From Babylonia areolata (taxonomy: Eukaryota; Mollusca; Gastropoda; Neogastropoda; Buccinidae), in the NCBI RefSeq assembly GCF_041734735.1, contig NC_134891.1:7094640-7158639 (forward strand): a stretch of 64,000 nucleotides of DNA, given 5' to 3'. Both the position numbers and the translations under genes were made by a program. Shown in pieces: positions 53,783-64,000 of the stretch. Under the pieces are notes generated by a model. That model was not told where the DNA came from. It searched no databases and saw only the letters and a list, made by a program, of their open reading frames with translations. Position 1 is the stretch's first letter. Every line of letters starts with the position of its first letter.

Positions 53783-54345
53783 TCAAAAAAACATCAAAGC
53801 AGCCCTTCATGACCTTTCAAAACGGTCGACTGTCACTGTTCAGTGGGTTCCTTCTCACTGTGGGGTCATGGGGAACGAAAAGGCCGATGCTCTCTCCAAG
53901 GCAGGCAGCAAAATGAAGCAGTTCAGCCACCCCGTGACCTACAGAGAGGCCAGGACCATCATCCACAACCGTTACCAGAACCAGTGGATGAGAAGGCTGG
54001 GTGCAAACAGTGGTGTCGATCCAATCCACCAGCTCCAGAGACACCAGCAGACTGTCCTCTTCAGACTGAGAACCGGCCACTGCCGACTACTGAGTCACCT
54101 TCACCGTATGAAGATCGCCCACACTGATGAGTGTCCATGTGGCACTGGACCCCAGACCCCTGAACACATCCTCCAACACTGCCCAACCCATGAAGCTCTA
54201 CGGCGTCAAACCTGGCCAGGGGGCACGGAGCTACAGGCGCAGCTTTGGGGAGACCGCCACGACCTGGAGAAGACCGTGGGCTACATCGTGGCGACGGGGG
54301 TGACCGTCTGACGCAGCCAAAACATCGAACGCAGAAGAAGAAGAA
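53783..54345 (+). mobile_element. 5'-truncated LINE, RNase H domain and zinc-knuckle end
   Basis: Encodes WVPSHCGVMGNEKADALSKA, the RNase H signature, then RLRTGHCRLLSHLHRM and CPCGTGPQTPEHILQHCP, stopping at 54311. It ends AACGCAGAAGAAGAAGAA. The target duplication GCAGTAATCCA is at 53772-53782 and 54346-54356. This is the end of an RNase-H-bearing (I-group type) LINE ORF2, inserted into an older repeat. Confidence 0.88.
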
Positions 54346-55120
54346 GCAGTAATCCAATCATGAGAGGACAAAAGCTGATACAACTACAAGTGTTTTGGTT
54401 GCATCATTAGAGAGATAGTGGCGGATAGAACTGATTATATGCAGTTCCAGAGAGGCAACTTTACAGATGTTCGAAATGTGCTGTTGGAAGGAAAGAGACT
54501 GATCGAGGATTTGTCTGAATTACTTTTTAAAATTTTATTATTATTATTGAAGTATCCTGCATACCCCCTCATGCCAACCCCCTGCACCCACCGAAAAAAT
54601 TGGATGTAAAAGGAAATAAAACATTGTTAAATTTCATTGCTGAAGAGCAGTTTCAATTAGCTTAAAGAAAAAAAAAAGTTCCAGCTAAGTACAAAGCAAA
54701 GCATTGAAATAAAATGTGCATGCATGCTGACGTACATGGGTGTGTGCATATCAAAGGATATACCGAATACGTATGGCACACCTATATAAAAAGAAAGAAT
54801 AATAAATGATATAAACACCACCGAGCAGACACAACCAAAAAGCACAACGTGAATTTGGATACCCATCCATGAAATGTAAAACTACTGCTAACCACTGCAA
54901 CTACTACTGCTGCTGCTGCAACAACTACTATGACTACAACTACGACTGCTACCACCATCACCACCACCACCACTACTACATACATAACATTGCGCTGAAT
55001 CTTGTGCAGAGACGAGTCCAAGCGCTTTTACATCAGTCATTAAGGCCCTACACGCATGCATAGGCCTAATTCTGAATCAGATGGCTAAAAGACAAAACTT
55101 ATCTTTTTTTTTTCTATCAG

Positions 55121-55210
55121 ATGGCAGAGTCTGGATCGGCAGTATGGAGACTGGACAAGTATGCCAGGTATGTTCAGCACAAGACCGGGTCGACGGCTGG
55201 AGTCTGGAAG
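55121..55210 (+). CDS. REC114: REC114 coding exon 1
   Basis: Encodes MAESGSAVWRLDKYARYVQH to AGVWK. The sequence just before the ATG, tttttctatcag, could be an acceptor for a 5'UTR exon. The donor GGAAG|gtgcat is weak, but it is placed as in vertebrate REC114, after the conserved W-K. Confidence 0.8.
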
Positions 55211-55667
55211 GTGCATTAGAATTTTATGTTATTTCATTTCACGTTATTTTGTATGTATGTATGTATTTGTCTGTTTGTCTGTCTGTCTGTATGTTTGTAT
55301 GTATGTATGTATGTATGTGTCTGTCTATTTATTTGTTTATTCATCTATGTATATATCTATATATGTAGTATATATCATATATGCCTTAGTATCTGTCTAT
55401 CTATCTATCTATTTATTTAATCATTTTATTTGTTTCCTTGTTTATTATTTATCGATTCAGTGTAACTACATGATCACTGAATGGACGTTTGAAGGATGTA
55501 ATGTATGTTTTAAAAATCAATCAGTTGGTCATTTGCTTACACCAGCTGATTCAGTTAAGCTTTTATCTTTACTCCTTGCTGTGAGTTAAGCCTACATTAC
55601 TTGTTCCTGTCTTAAAATACTCATTTATTTATCAATAGCCATAAAGGCCAGTGTAATTCATTACGTA

Positions 55668-55720
<53 letters not shown>

Positions 55721-55824
55721 GTCTCTCGATGTCTCTCTCGTTCTAGTCTAACAACGACTGTATAGGCGACCATTTGGTAAAGGCACTGACACAGAGAAAG
55801 ACTCAGAGAGAGTGAGGGGTGTGG

Positions 55825-55892
<68 letters not shown>

Positions 55893-58190
55893 GTCTCAAG
55901 TGGACAGATTTATTGATTAGGTCTCCACCCACATCAAAAGAGGTTCACAAACCCACGGGTCACGTGAAAAGCAACAGAAGAATGATTGATGATTTAGATT
56001 AATCTCATCTGAAGAGCTTTGTAAATATGAATGACGCGCGCGTGAGACAGGCAGACAGAAAGAGAAGGGGGTTGGGGAGGTGGTGGGGGGGTGTTGAAAC
56101 GTAACGAAACGAAAATTTTATTTTCATTAAGCGGGTAAAGGAATGAGAACAGCATTTTTTTTTCCATCCGGCTCCGTGGATAAAAATCGATGGTGAGATC
56201 AAGAAAATAATCAGAAAGAAAAAAGAGAAAGAGTGAGAGAGAGATAGAGAGACACAAAGTGGGGGAGAGACATAGAAACAGAGACATAGACAGAGAGAGA
56301 GAGGGAGACAGACAGACAGATTCAAGATTCAAAAACTTTATTACTCAAGGATAAAGATTTTAGGCATTGCCTAGTCTTCCAATCTGTCCTTGTAACAACA
56401 AAAACAGTAACGATAAGACACGACAATAATAACAATAGTAAATACTACCACTACTACTACAGAGAAAGGAGGAGAATACGTACTAATCCGTTTCAGTCTT
56501 ACGACGACTGTGAAGACAACCGTCTGGTGATGACACTCACAGACACGAAGCACCTGGTGGTGTTGCAAGGATCTGTGGTTCTGGTGAGACATCTTCTTCC
56601 ATTTTCTTTTTTTTCTTGTCTTTTCTTCTTCTTCGTTCGTGGGCTGCAACTCCCACGTTCACTGGTATGTATACGAGTGGGCTTTCACGTGTATGACCTT
56701 TTTTTTTTTTTTATTACCCTGCCATGTAGGCAGCCATACTCCGTTTTCGGGGGAGTGCATGCTGGGTATGTTCTTGTTTCCATAACCCACCGAACGCTGA
56801 CATGGATTACAGGATCTTTAACGTGCGTATTTGATCTTCTGCTTGCGTATGCACACGAAGGGGGTTCAGGCACTGGCAGGTCTGCGCATAAATTTATGTT
56901 GACCTGGGAGATCGTAAAAATCTCCACCCTTTACCCACCAGGCGCCGTTTCCTAGATTCGAACCCGGGACCCTGAGATTGAAAGTCCAACGCATTAACCA
57001 CTCGGCTGTTGCGCCCGTCTTCTTGTAGACTTCTTTTCTCTTAGGTACGCACATTGCAATCCAAATAACAAAATGGCATTGACAGCTGACAATGAACACA
57101 TATACATACATACAACCTGTACACATGCACACGTGATAAACGCATGCAAACAGATGGACAGATAGGGACACACACACACACACACACACAGAGTTTGTCA
57201 AAGTCCTAGTTAAGCAGTGAAACCTTAATTTCAGTGTTGGCCGATGTGAATAGTGTGATATGAGTTGAAATAATTTGATGCACGTTTTGAATTCGCTAAC
57301 GAGACTACAGAAGGTATTTTGATCTGCATTGAACTGTCTTGTCAGAAGATTTTAGTCAGAAAGGTTATAACTCATTTGAGATGAGGAGAATTGCGTTGGT
57401 GCGAGTTTGCTGGACTGTATGGCAGTGGATGATTAATTTTTGACTCACTTGTGAGTCTATGTTTTAACCCGGTGTTCGGTTGTCTGTGTGTGTGTGTGTC
57501 TGTGTGTCCGTGGTAAACTTTAACATTGACATTTTCTCTGCAAATACTTTGTCAGTTGACACCAAATTAGGCATAAAAATTGGAAAAATTCAGTTCTTTC
57601 CAGTCATCTTGTTTAAAACAATATTGTACCTCTGGGATGGGCACAAAAAAATAAAATATGAAGCCTAATTATATGCAAACTGCATTTACTGTTATATTTA
57701 TATTTTTTGTATTCTCTAAACTTGGCACTTTGATCTGATATTCTGACCCAACAACAAGAGGAGTCATTATTATCATTTTTTGTTCAAACAGGAACTTCTT
57801 TTGCTAAGCATGGAAGTTTTGATTATTTTGCAAACGTTTTGGTGCAGATAGTAAAGAAGGGAAATTACTCAATTAATGCTAGGGGGCTTAATTTGCTTTC
57901 AACTGATCTTTCTGATCTTAAACATTACATTTTGAAATTATACTCAATACATAAAAAGCTTGGATTTTTTTTTTTTTAAAGTGTATCACAAGTGAGTCTT
58001 GAAGGCCTTGCCTCTCTTGTAATATGATTTGATGTCGTTTACAGGAAAGCCATTCACTGGTCACTGCTAGAGCTTGGATGAGGGGAATGAGCAAAAACGA
58101 CAGTCTGCTCTTCTTGTATAAACACGGCAAGGTGTGTGTGTTCTTCTTTCATTTCACGACTTATCACTCATGTTTTTAGACTTGATTGTG

Positions 58191-58223
<33 letters not shown>

Positions 58224-58304
58224 GTGTGTGTGTGTGTGTGTGTGTGTGTTGTGTGTGTGTGTGTGTGCATGTATGTGTGCGTGTGTGTCTACGTTTCGAT
58301 TGTG

Positions 58305-58344
<40 letters not shown>

Positions 58345-59528
58345 ATGTGCGTGCGTGTGTTGGTGTGTGTGCATTTGAAACAAGTCAGAGAGAGAGGAGA
58401 TGATGGAGAGAGAGAGAGAGAGAGAGATTCAAAAACTTTATTACTCAAGGATAAAGATTTTAGTTATCGCCTAGTCTTCCAGTCTGTCCTTGTGACAACA
58501 ATAACAATAATAATTTATTACTCAAGGATAAAGATTTTAGTTATCGCCTAGTCTTCCAGTCTGTCCTTGTGACAACAATAACAATAACAACATTAACGAT
58601 AACGACACAATAATAATAATTTTGTTAACACTGCTACATCTACTGCTACTACTACGAACAATAATGATGATCATCATCATTAACATCGTAAGAGAGAAGA
58701 GAAAGAGAGAGAGAGAGATTTTCACCGATTGAGCAAACCTCTCAGCAGTATTTTCACCCCGTCTTTATTTTTGTCCCAGCACACAACACATACATGTTCA
58801 TTCCAGGGCACACGGCGGTTCAAGGTGAAATTTGCCCACCTGGACAGGAAGACAGGTAGCCAGGTGTGTGAGGACGCTACCGTCAAACTGTCCGCCTTGT
58901 TTTCTATCCACCTGACCACATCCACACCAAACACCACCACCACCACCACCACCACTGCCGCCGCTTCGTCAGCCCTGGGGTCGGTGAGTCTGTCCCGAGA
59001 CCTAAATCCTATGCTGTTCTCGCGAACAAAGTTTTCCGAAACTTGAATTAATTTTGGTTTATCTCGACAAACAAAGTCCATCTCTTGAACTCGATTTGTT
59101 TGCAAATTCTTCTTAACAATGCATCTTATTCTTAACTTTATGGAAAATACTCATTCACGTCTAACTTTTTTTAATTCAGTAAATCATTTTAAAGATTGCT
59201 CTGCAGACTCACTTTTTGTGTGTGTCTCTCCTGAACTTTTTCTCACAGCAGACTGATTGTGAGCACACAATGCAATGATGTGTGTTTCGTGTTTTGCATT
59301 TGTTAAATGAAAACTGTGAGTAGTCACTTTCTTTTACATCCTTATTCTGTCATCTTTTCTTGTGTTCTGTGTGTTTTATTTCTGTGTCGTTGCCCCCCCT
59401 TTTTTTCATTTGCTTTCTCTCATTCACTTGTATTTCTTTCATTTCATTGATGAAAAAAAAGGTTCTTTTTTCCGTTCATTCGTTTTTATTTATTTATTTA
59501 TTCATTTCTGATTATTATCGTTTTGGTC

Positions 59529-59586
<58 letters not shown>

Positions 59587-60288
59587 TGAGGGGTGGGGGG
59601 TGGGGGGTCGTTTTGTTGCTTTTTTGTTGTTGTTTTTTTGCTAGAAATGTACGTTTACCTTTCCAGCCATTTGTTTTATTTCATTTTTATTTACGAAGTG
59701 CACTGTTTCCTCATAATACTTTTTTATTCGTCCTTTTTTTAATATATATTTGTTTATGTCTTTCTTTGTTTGCTGCTCCTTTCAGCGTTCTTCTCCTTAT
59801 CATTATTATCATCATTATCACTATCACATCAGTCAATCAATCACTCAATATTGGACTGTATTGAGTGACTGGTTGCAGAGCCAGCCGAAGAGCGGGCAGG
59901 TGGGTGAGACAGAAACAAGGCCACAGTTACATGGAGACGTCTGTCTAGCTTCCATGACACAGGTGATGGTTTAGACTTTCGGTGTCTTTTTTTTTTTTTT
60001 TTTTTTTTTTTTCCAAATTATCATATCAGGTACTTGTAGTGCGTGCGTTCGTGCGTGTGTGTATGTGTGTGTGTGTGTGTGTGGACTGTTGTAAAGTGTA
60101 TGTGTATTCAAGTGTGTGTGAGCGCGCGCGCGCGCGCGTGTGTGTTTTGTTTGTTCAGTATATTCAGCTCTGTACTACACGTCTGTTTATATGCTATTGA
60201 CAAATGAGTATGCTTTGTATAAACCAAAATAAAAGAACAAAAATTCGTGTGTGAAAAGGTGAGGTCTTTTTACTGACCATGTTTGATA

Positions 60289-60378
<90 letters not shown>

Positions 60379-60718
60379 TATAAGACAAAAGGTTTTGATA
60401 ACATACAGTATTGGTGTTCTACTATATCCACCTTCTTTTTCTTCTTAATTTTGTTTGTTTATTATCATCATCATCATTTTTACTCTTTCCTCTTCATTTT
60501 TTTTCCCAAAGATTGTTTTGGGAGGAAGCACGAATAAGCTGCCAGCTGCGTACGTCACGATGACGTCAGCTCCGGGAAACGGCGCAGGACTGACGTCAAT
60601 ACCCGATGACGTCATGGCGAACCATCTGCGTCTGTTTCTGGCCGACCCGACATTTCCTGAGTTCGTGGCCAAAGTGAGTGCACGACTTGGGGACATCATG
60701 AAAGAATGCGAGGAATAG
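55121..60718 (+). CDS. REC114: Meiotic recombination protein REC114, six coding exons
   Basis: Coding exons are 55121-55210, 56497-56583, 58045-58131, 58807-58983, 59879-59962 and 60512-60718, giving 243 aa; mouse is about 259. All introns are phase 0 and GT-AG. Residues 1-120 match the N-terminal PH-like fold: VWRLDKYARY, then RLVMTLTDTKHLVVLQGS beside mouse LVLTIVVSGHFFISQGQ, and NDSLLFLYKHGKGTRRFKV beside mouse MDCLLFGTTIKNKSRMFRV. The middle is low complexity with a Thr run. The C-terminus HLRLFLADPTFPEFVAKV matches mouse FLRLCLLDQNFPAFVEEV, the part that contacts MEI4. REC114 with MEI4 and IHO1 assembles on meiotic chromosome axes and enables SPO11 cuts. The protein is poorly conserved across animals, so this ortholog is recognised from motif order. 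Confidence 0.88.
55674..55716. repeat. (CT)n microsatellite
   Basis: A CT tract in REC114 intron 1, paired with GT (55828-55870) and GA (55871-55893) tracts downstream. Confidence 0.88.
56319..56405. repeat. Dispersed 80-bp repeat, copy 1
   Basis: AAAACTTTATTACTCAAGGA to CTGTCCTTGTAACAACAA. Recurs at 58428-58505 and 58513-58590. Confidence 0.7.
56497..56583 (+). CDS. REC114: REC114 coding exon 2
   Basis: Encodes SYDDCEDNRLVMTLTDTKHL to GSVVL. The acceptor cgtttcag follows a perfect TACTAAT branch site at 56481-56487. The donor is GTTCTG|gtgaga. Confidence 0.88.
56627..57019 (-). mobile_element. SINE-A, full length, in REC114 intron 2
   Basis: Reverse copy from a CTTCTTCTTCGTTCG tail to the CTCGGCTGTTGCGCCCGTC head. 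It starts about 45 bp after the exon 2 donor. Confidence 0.85.
57440..58019 (+). mobile_element. Element D copy 4
   Basis: Full length, but the loop and part of one hairpin arm are missing (TGACTCACTTGTGAGTC). Ends 25 bp before REC114 exon 3. Confidence 0.8.
58045..58131 (+). CDS. REC114: REC114 coding exon 3
   Basis: Encodes ESHSLVTARAWMRGMSKNDS to LYKHGK. The acceptor is tcgtttacag|GAAAGC; a D element ends only 25 bp upstream. The donor is GGCAAG|gtgtgt. Confidence 0.88.
58190..58338. repeat. GT-rich array after REC114 exon 3
   Basis: GT tracts with GTTGTG interruptions, just inside intron 3. Confidence 0.85.
58428..58590. repeat. Dispersed 80-bp repeat, tandem copies 2 and 3
   Basis: Two head-to-tail copies of the 56319-56405 unit in REC114 intron 3, nearly identical to each other. 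Confidence 0.75.
58807..58983 (+). CDS. REC114: REC114 coding exon 4
   Basis: Encodes GTRRFKVKFAHLDRKTGSQV to SSALGS and includes eight consecutive threonines from an (ACC) repeat followed by AAA. The acceptor is tcattccag|GGCACA and the donor is GGGTCG|gtgagt. Confidence 0.88.
59879..59962 (+). CDS. REC114: REC114 coding exon 5
   Basis: Encodes SQPKSGQVGETETRPQLHGD to ASMTQ, a disordered linker with no strong family match. It is supported by acceptor ggttgcag, donor ACACAG|gtgatg and preserved phase 0. Confidence 0.75.
60288..60382. repeat. (AT)n microsatellite, about 95 bp
   Basis: An almost pure AT tract in REC114 intron 5, 130 bp before exon 6. Likely to extrude a cruciform. Confidence 0.9.
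60512..60718 (+). CDS. REC114: REC114 terminal exon 6 and stop
   Basis: Encodes IVLGGSTNKLPAAYVTMTSA to GDIMKECEE, then TAG. The C-terminal helix HLRLFLADPTFPEFVAKV is the family hallmark. The acceptor is tttcccaaag|ATTG. Three perfect TGACGTCA octamers lie inside the exon. Confidence 0.9.
   Translation: MVLGGSTNKLPAAYVTMTSAPGNGAGLTSIPDDVMANHLRLFLADPTFPEFVAKVSARLGDIMKECEE
60561..60614. promoter_or_regulatory. Cluster of three perfect CRE octamers inside REC114 exon 6
   Basis: TGACGTCA occurs at 60561-60568, 60591-60598 and 60607-60614, with a near-match TACGTCAC at 60551. The octamer is the palindromic CREB/CREM/ATF site. Any regulatory role is inferred. Confidence 0.6.
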
Positions 60719-60774
60719 CGGACAGACGGGCCTACAGTTATTCGGAGATGAGTATTATTAATAATGATAATAAT

Positions 60775-60890
60775 AACAATGGGTACTTATATAGCACACC
60801 ATCCAGAAATCTGCTCTAGGTGCTTTTACAAAAACACTTTTGTTAACATAACACATTACATCAGTGTTACATACACATATTATTACCAAC
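60775..60890. repeat. Dispersed repeat with ATATAGCACAC core, copy 2
   Basis: Matches 53084-53215. Related cores occur after (AAT)n at 10492-10560 and 27315-27390. Confidence 0.6.
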
Positions 60891-61203
60891 CATTCTTCTG
60901 TTTGTTTTGATTGTTTGTGATTGTATTGTTAATTTGGCACTGGTTTTGTGACTGATTCACATATGTGTGTGGAGGGGAGGGGGAGGGAAGGCGGGAAGGT
61001 TTTCGGCGGAGCGTGGGGGTGGGGCTGTTTTTTGTAATTCACTTTCAGCTATACGCTAATGAAGGTGCGGTGTTTCAGGCATTCGGATAATTCCACTCTC
61101 TTTCGTTGGAAAGCCCACCTGACATACATACACTTTTCTCTGTCTCTCTTTGGCGGTTTCTCTGTGTGTGTGTGTGTGTCTGTCTGTCTGTCTGTCTGTC
61201 TCT

Positions 61204-61248
<45 letters not shown>

Positions 61249-61637
61249 TCACTCACTCATTGCGTGAGTAGGCGCACACATAAAAGTGTATGTGTTCGTG
61301 TACATTCACATGTGCAGGCACAAACACGTGTACTTCACAAAAATGCGAATATAAACTCGAGACAACAGTCTTCTGCAAGCGAACATGAAACTGGTTTTAT
61401 TCATGCGTTAAATGTACATTTAGAATCATGAGATCTGATAAACAAAACAAATAAGCAATATTGTATGAACTGTCAACTTTGAAAAACAAAATTATGCCTT
61501 AATTTCCATCTTGAACGATGAATAACATAAAAAGTAAATGCGTGAAATCGCCCATGTTAAAAAAAAAGGTAACATTTATCAGATGGTCCGATGGAAAGCA
61601 TAAAGGAAAAATAATATCTTATTGTTCGTACGAGCAT

Positions 61638-61677
<40 letters not shown>

Positions 61678-61799
61678 TAGATACATAGGATATTTATTAT
61701 CAGAATGTATTTGTTTAAAACACAGGCCAGCCAAAACATACCCAGGCAGAATTGTCTGTACAAATGTGAATGAAGATTAAGGCACGAAGGGATTGCACA

Positions 61800-61823
61800 C
61801 TCGCACACATACTTGCATGCGGG

Positions 61824-61871
<48 letters not shown>
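61800..61871. repeat. (CA)n microsatellite
   Basis: A CA tract in the flank downstream of REC114. Confidence 0.88.
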
Positions 61872-61872
<1 letters not shown>

Positions 61873-62035
61873 CAAAGACAGAAAATCAAAATCAAATAGT
61901 ACATCATAAAGTCAGTAAACCGGAATAAAGTATTACATACACCATTGCACCCTAAGTAGTTATTAAGCTGCATTCTGGGAATGGTTTAAAATTAATACAT
62001 AGTAGAACAGTGGTATGAACGCGGCATTAGAACAC

Positions 62036-62480
62036 TTCTTCTTCTTCCTTTGTACAACCAACATCATTCTATTGATGGTTCTGTTGTAGTTTGGGGAGGT
62101 TGCTGAGGATTGCGCTGTTGTGAGGATTAAAAAAAAAAAAAATCTCTCTTTCTTTTTTCTCTTTTCTCTTTTCTTCTTCCTTTCCTTTTGCGACCTGGCC
62201 AGCCAGTGTACGTTCAGCGTGCACTGACATGATGCCAAGCCTCTGCATCAGCTGTGAGCGGGGGGAGTGGGGGGCCGGGGGGGGGGGGGTGATTTGGGGT
62301 GGATGGGTGGTTAGGAGGAGGGGGGAATGGGGGTGGGTGGGGGGGGGATTCACTTTTAGAGATGAGAGGCCAGTCTGGACTTGAAGCAGTCCAGTGACTC
62401 GGCTGTCACAACTTCCTGAGGCAGCTTGTTCCATTCTGGTATGGTCCTTGGGAAGAATGCCATCTGCCTGTACAGAACTA
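62036..62480 (-). mobile_element. LINE 3' end with GAA tail
   Basis: The reverse strand codes MAFFPRTIPEWNKLPQEVVT, AESLDCFKSRLASHL and a stop (about 62470-62355), the usual last residues of many LINE ORF2 proteins. A 3'UTR with G-rich runs follows, and a GAAGAAGAAG tail ends near 62036. Confidence 0.75.
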
Positions 62481-63212
62481 TAAATCACATTGTGAGCATT
62501 GTATTCACACGCAAATTTTAAAGGAAAATAAATGACCATGAACACTGTTAATTAACCCACATGACATGACAACGACATGAATAACAGCAGCCGCAGCAGC
62601 AACAACAACAACAAAGACCATGAAGGTGATGATGGTGGTGGTCATAATAAGAGTGATAATAACAGTGATGTTGATGATGATATTGATAAACAACAACTAG
62701 AAGTTTATGTCGATCAAGAATGTGATTTGTGTAGTGGTTTTTTTTTGTATACTAAAACAAGAAGGAAAACAGCAACAACAATAGATGAATAAAATTAAAC
62801 ACACCAACACACCATAAGTATCACCATTATCAATGTTGCTTGTAGCTCCGTCGACCACACAGGGGCAATAATGTACACCATTAAGATTCAGACACACAAT
62901 AGTTATTGGGGTTCGTTTACATTCAGACACATTACTAATCACTTAGCTGGGAAGAAATAAAGGTTACTTCCTCTTGCATCAGACTGTGTATTCAATGAAA
63001 TATCATTTTGTCGTTTATGTTGAATCGCCACTTGATTCACACTCTGTCATTGTCACTTTACTTCCTTTTTGTGTGCTCCGATGTGTTGAGATGGTGATGA
63101 TTGTCATTGATTGCGTGTTCAGGTTTTAACACCAATTGACCAAAATTTTTTTTTTTTTTAAATTTCAATGTGTGAGTGTTTGAAGTGTAACGAGACTAGT
63201 TACCATGGTTAG

Positions 63213-63245
<33 letters not shown>

Positions 63246-63362
63246 TGCGCGCGCGCACGCACGTTTTTTTGTGGTGTGTGTGTGTGTTTGTGAGAGAGAG
63301 AGAGAGAGCGAGCGCACGTGTGTGTGTGTTTGAGTGTGTGTATGGTGCGTGTGCGCGCGCGC
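63213..63362. repeat. Mixed GT/GC/GA simple repeat
   Basis: GT tract, GCGCGCGC, GA tract and again GCGCGCGC; has potential for Z-DNA. Confidence 0.8.
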
Positions 63363-63942
63363 CTTTGCATGTGCCTGCATGCACACATTCACAGACCAAA
63401 TTATAATGAAAAAGCGAACCACAGCATTCCTTGAACACACACACACAGACAGGAGAATAAAAACCATGCTTGGAAGTTGACAGGCCAGTCACACGACACG
63501 CACTTCGTTTCAGTCCCGCACTCAAGACAACCAGCACACAGATCACGTACAATGACCTTGCCCCTCAGCCGAACAAAAACCACGTCTGGTGTGATAACTG
63601 AGAGAGTGGTCGATCAGTCACTGTTCGTTTCACGGGTGGAAACCCTAAGCAAGGTTTGATTGACATCGAAAGACTGGGGGTGAATGACCTGGCAGATTTA
63701 GCTTAGCAGGTCAAGTCTTTCAAAACTCGGAGTTGTGAGTCCGAACTGAAGTCCTGCGGCTGTCGGGGACGGTTGTTGCCATCCCAACAATCATTTGCCT
63801 ACTTCCGATTCGTCCGTAACCTCAGTTGGTGATCTCAATACGCATATTTCCACTCTGCCTATATACTCGAAAAGTTGCTATTCTAAAGAAAAGAAAGAAA
63901 AATGAAGCAGATAAATGATAAAGAACATTTGAAAACACAATT

Positions 63943-63973
<31 letters not shown>

Positions 63974-64000
63974 TCTATTCAGTTTACGTCCATGTGGTAG

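Larger units (their letters stand above)
47361..55120. other. SNRNP25 3'UTR and SNRNP25-REC114 interval
   Basis: Contains SINE-A remnants, a repeated block (AATATTTGAATGCAAGAGG at about 48110 and 48350), CA tracts, a SINE-C copy and an RNase-H LINE. Stretches 49200-49550, 50900-51420 and 51640-52200 look single-copy with no recognised gene. A lone TGACGTCA is at 52013-52020. Confidence 0.55.
60719..64000. other. Flank downstream of REC114, no gene recognised
   Basis: Contains the ATATAGCACAC repeat, CA, CT and GT microsatellites, a LINE 3' end (62036-62480), triplet-rich DNA at 62575-62700 and a weak tRNA-like stretch at 63690-63745 (TTAGCTTAGCAGG, GTGAGTCCGAACTG) that may be a SINE relic. 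62800-63150 shows nothing. Confidence 0.5.

Noticed and set aside
55469-55590. Alternative second exon of REC114 (CNYMITEWTFEGCNVCF)
   Set aside because: It does not match the family, whereas 56497-56583 aligns residue by residue and has a perfect branch site.
60288-60382. AT tract as a replication origin or matrix site
   Set aside because: Composition alone is not evidence; it is a plain dinucleotide repeat.

Overview
This is eukaryotic, animal nuclear DNA, most likely from a gastropod mollusc. Four conserved animal genes are split into short exons by introns of 0.4 to 5 kb. The gaps are filled with (CA)n and other microsatellites, tRNA-derived SINEs, LINE tails and small DNA transposons. 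The gastropod call rests on the repeat families, which I recall from snail genomes, and on protein resemblance; I could not run a search.

Layout. 1-5956: repeat-rich flank downstream of DNALI1. 5957-18833, minus strand: DNALI1, axonemal dynein light intermediate chain, six coding exons, 257 aa. 18834-18964: a 131-bp gap between two divergent start codons, a shared promoter with an RFX-type X-box. 18965-34383, plus strand: EMC2, the TPR subunit of the ER membrane complex, ten coding exons, 292 aa. 34384-40972: EMC2 3'UTR repeats, two TTAA-flanked elements, a young LINE insertion and a 33-bp minisatellite. 41028-47360, plus strand: SNRNP25, the 25-kDa U11/U12 minor-spliceosome protein, five coding exons, 188 aa. 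47361-55120: old SINEs, an RNase-H-bearing LINE fragment and microsatellites. 55121-60718, plus strand: REC114, a meiotic double-strand-break factor, six coding exons, 243 aa. 60719-64000: microsatellites and a LINE 3' end. All exon joins given keep frame and use GT-AG junctions; each was checked base by base against remembered family sequence.

The genes do not form a pathway (cilium, ER membrane insertion, minor splicing, meiosis). The one visible link is the head-to-head DNALI1/EMC2 pair.

Repeats, with working names: SINE-A (tRNA-like head, GAA tail, about 360 bp), SINE-B (tRNA-like head, AATAC-type tail, about 400 bp), SINE-C (about 130 bp), element D (about 590 bp, four near-identical copies with a hairpin head), and TTAA-flanked inverted-repeat elements E, F and G. 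The most unusual signal is at exon edges: in three places a splice-site sequence recurs in tandem in the neighbouring intron, creating rows of decoy splice sites.
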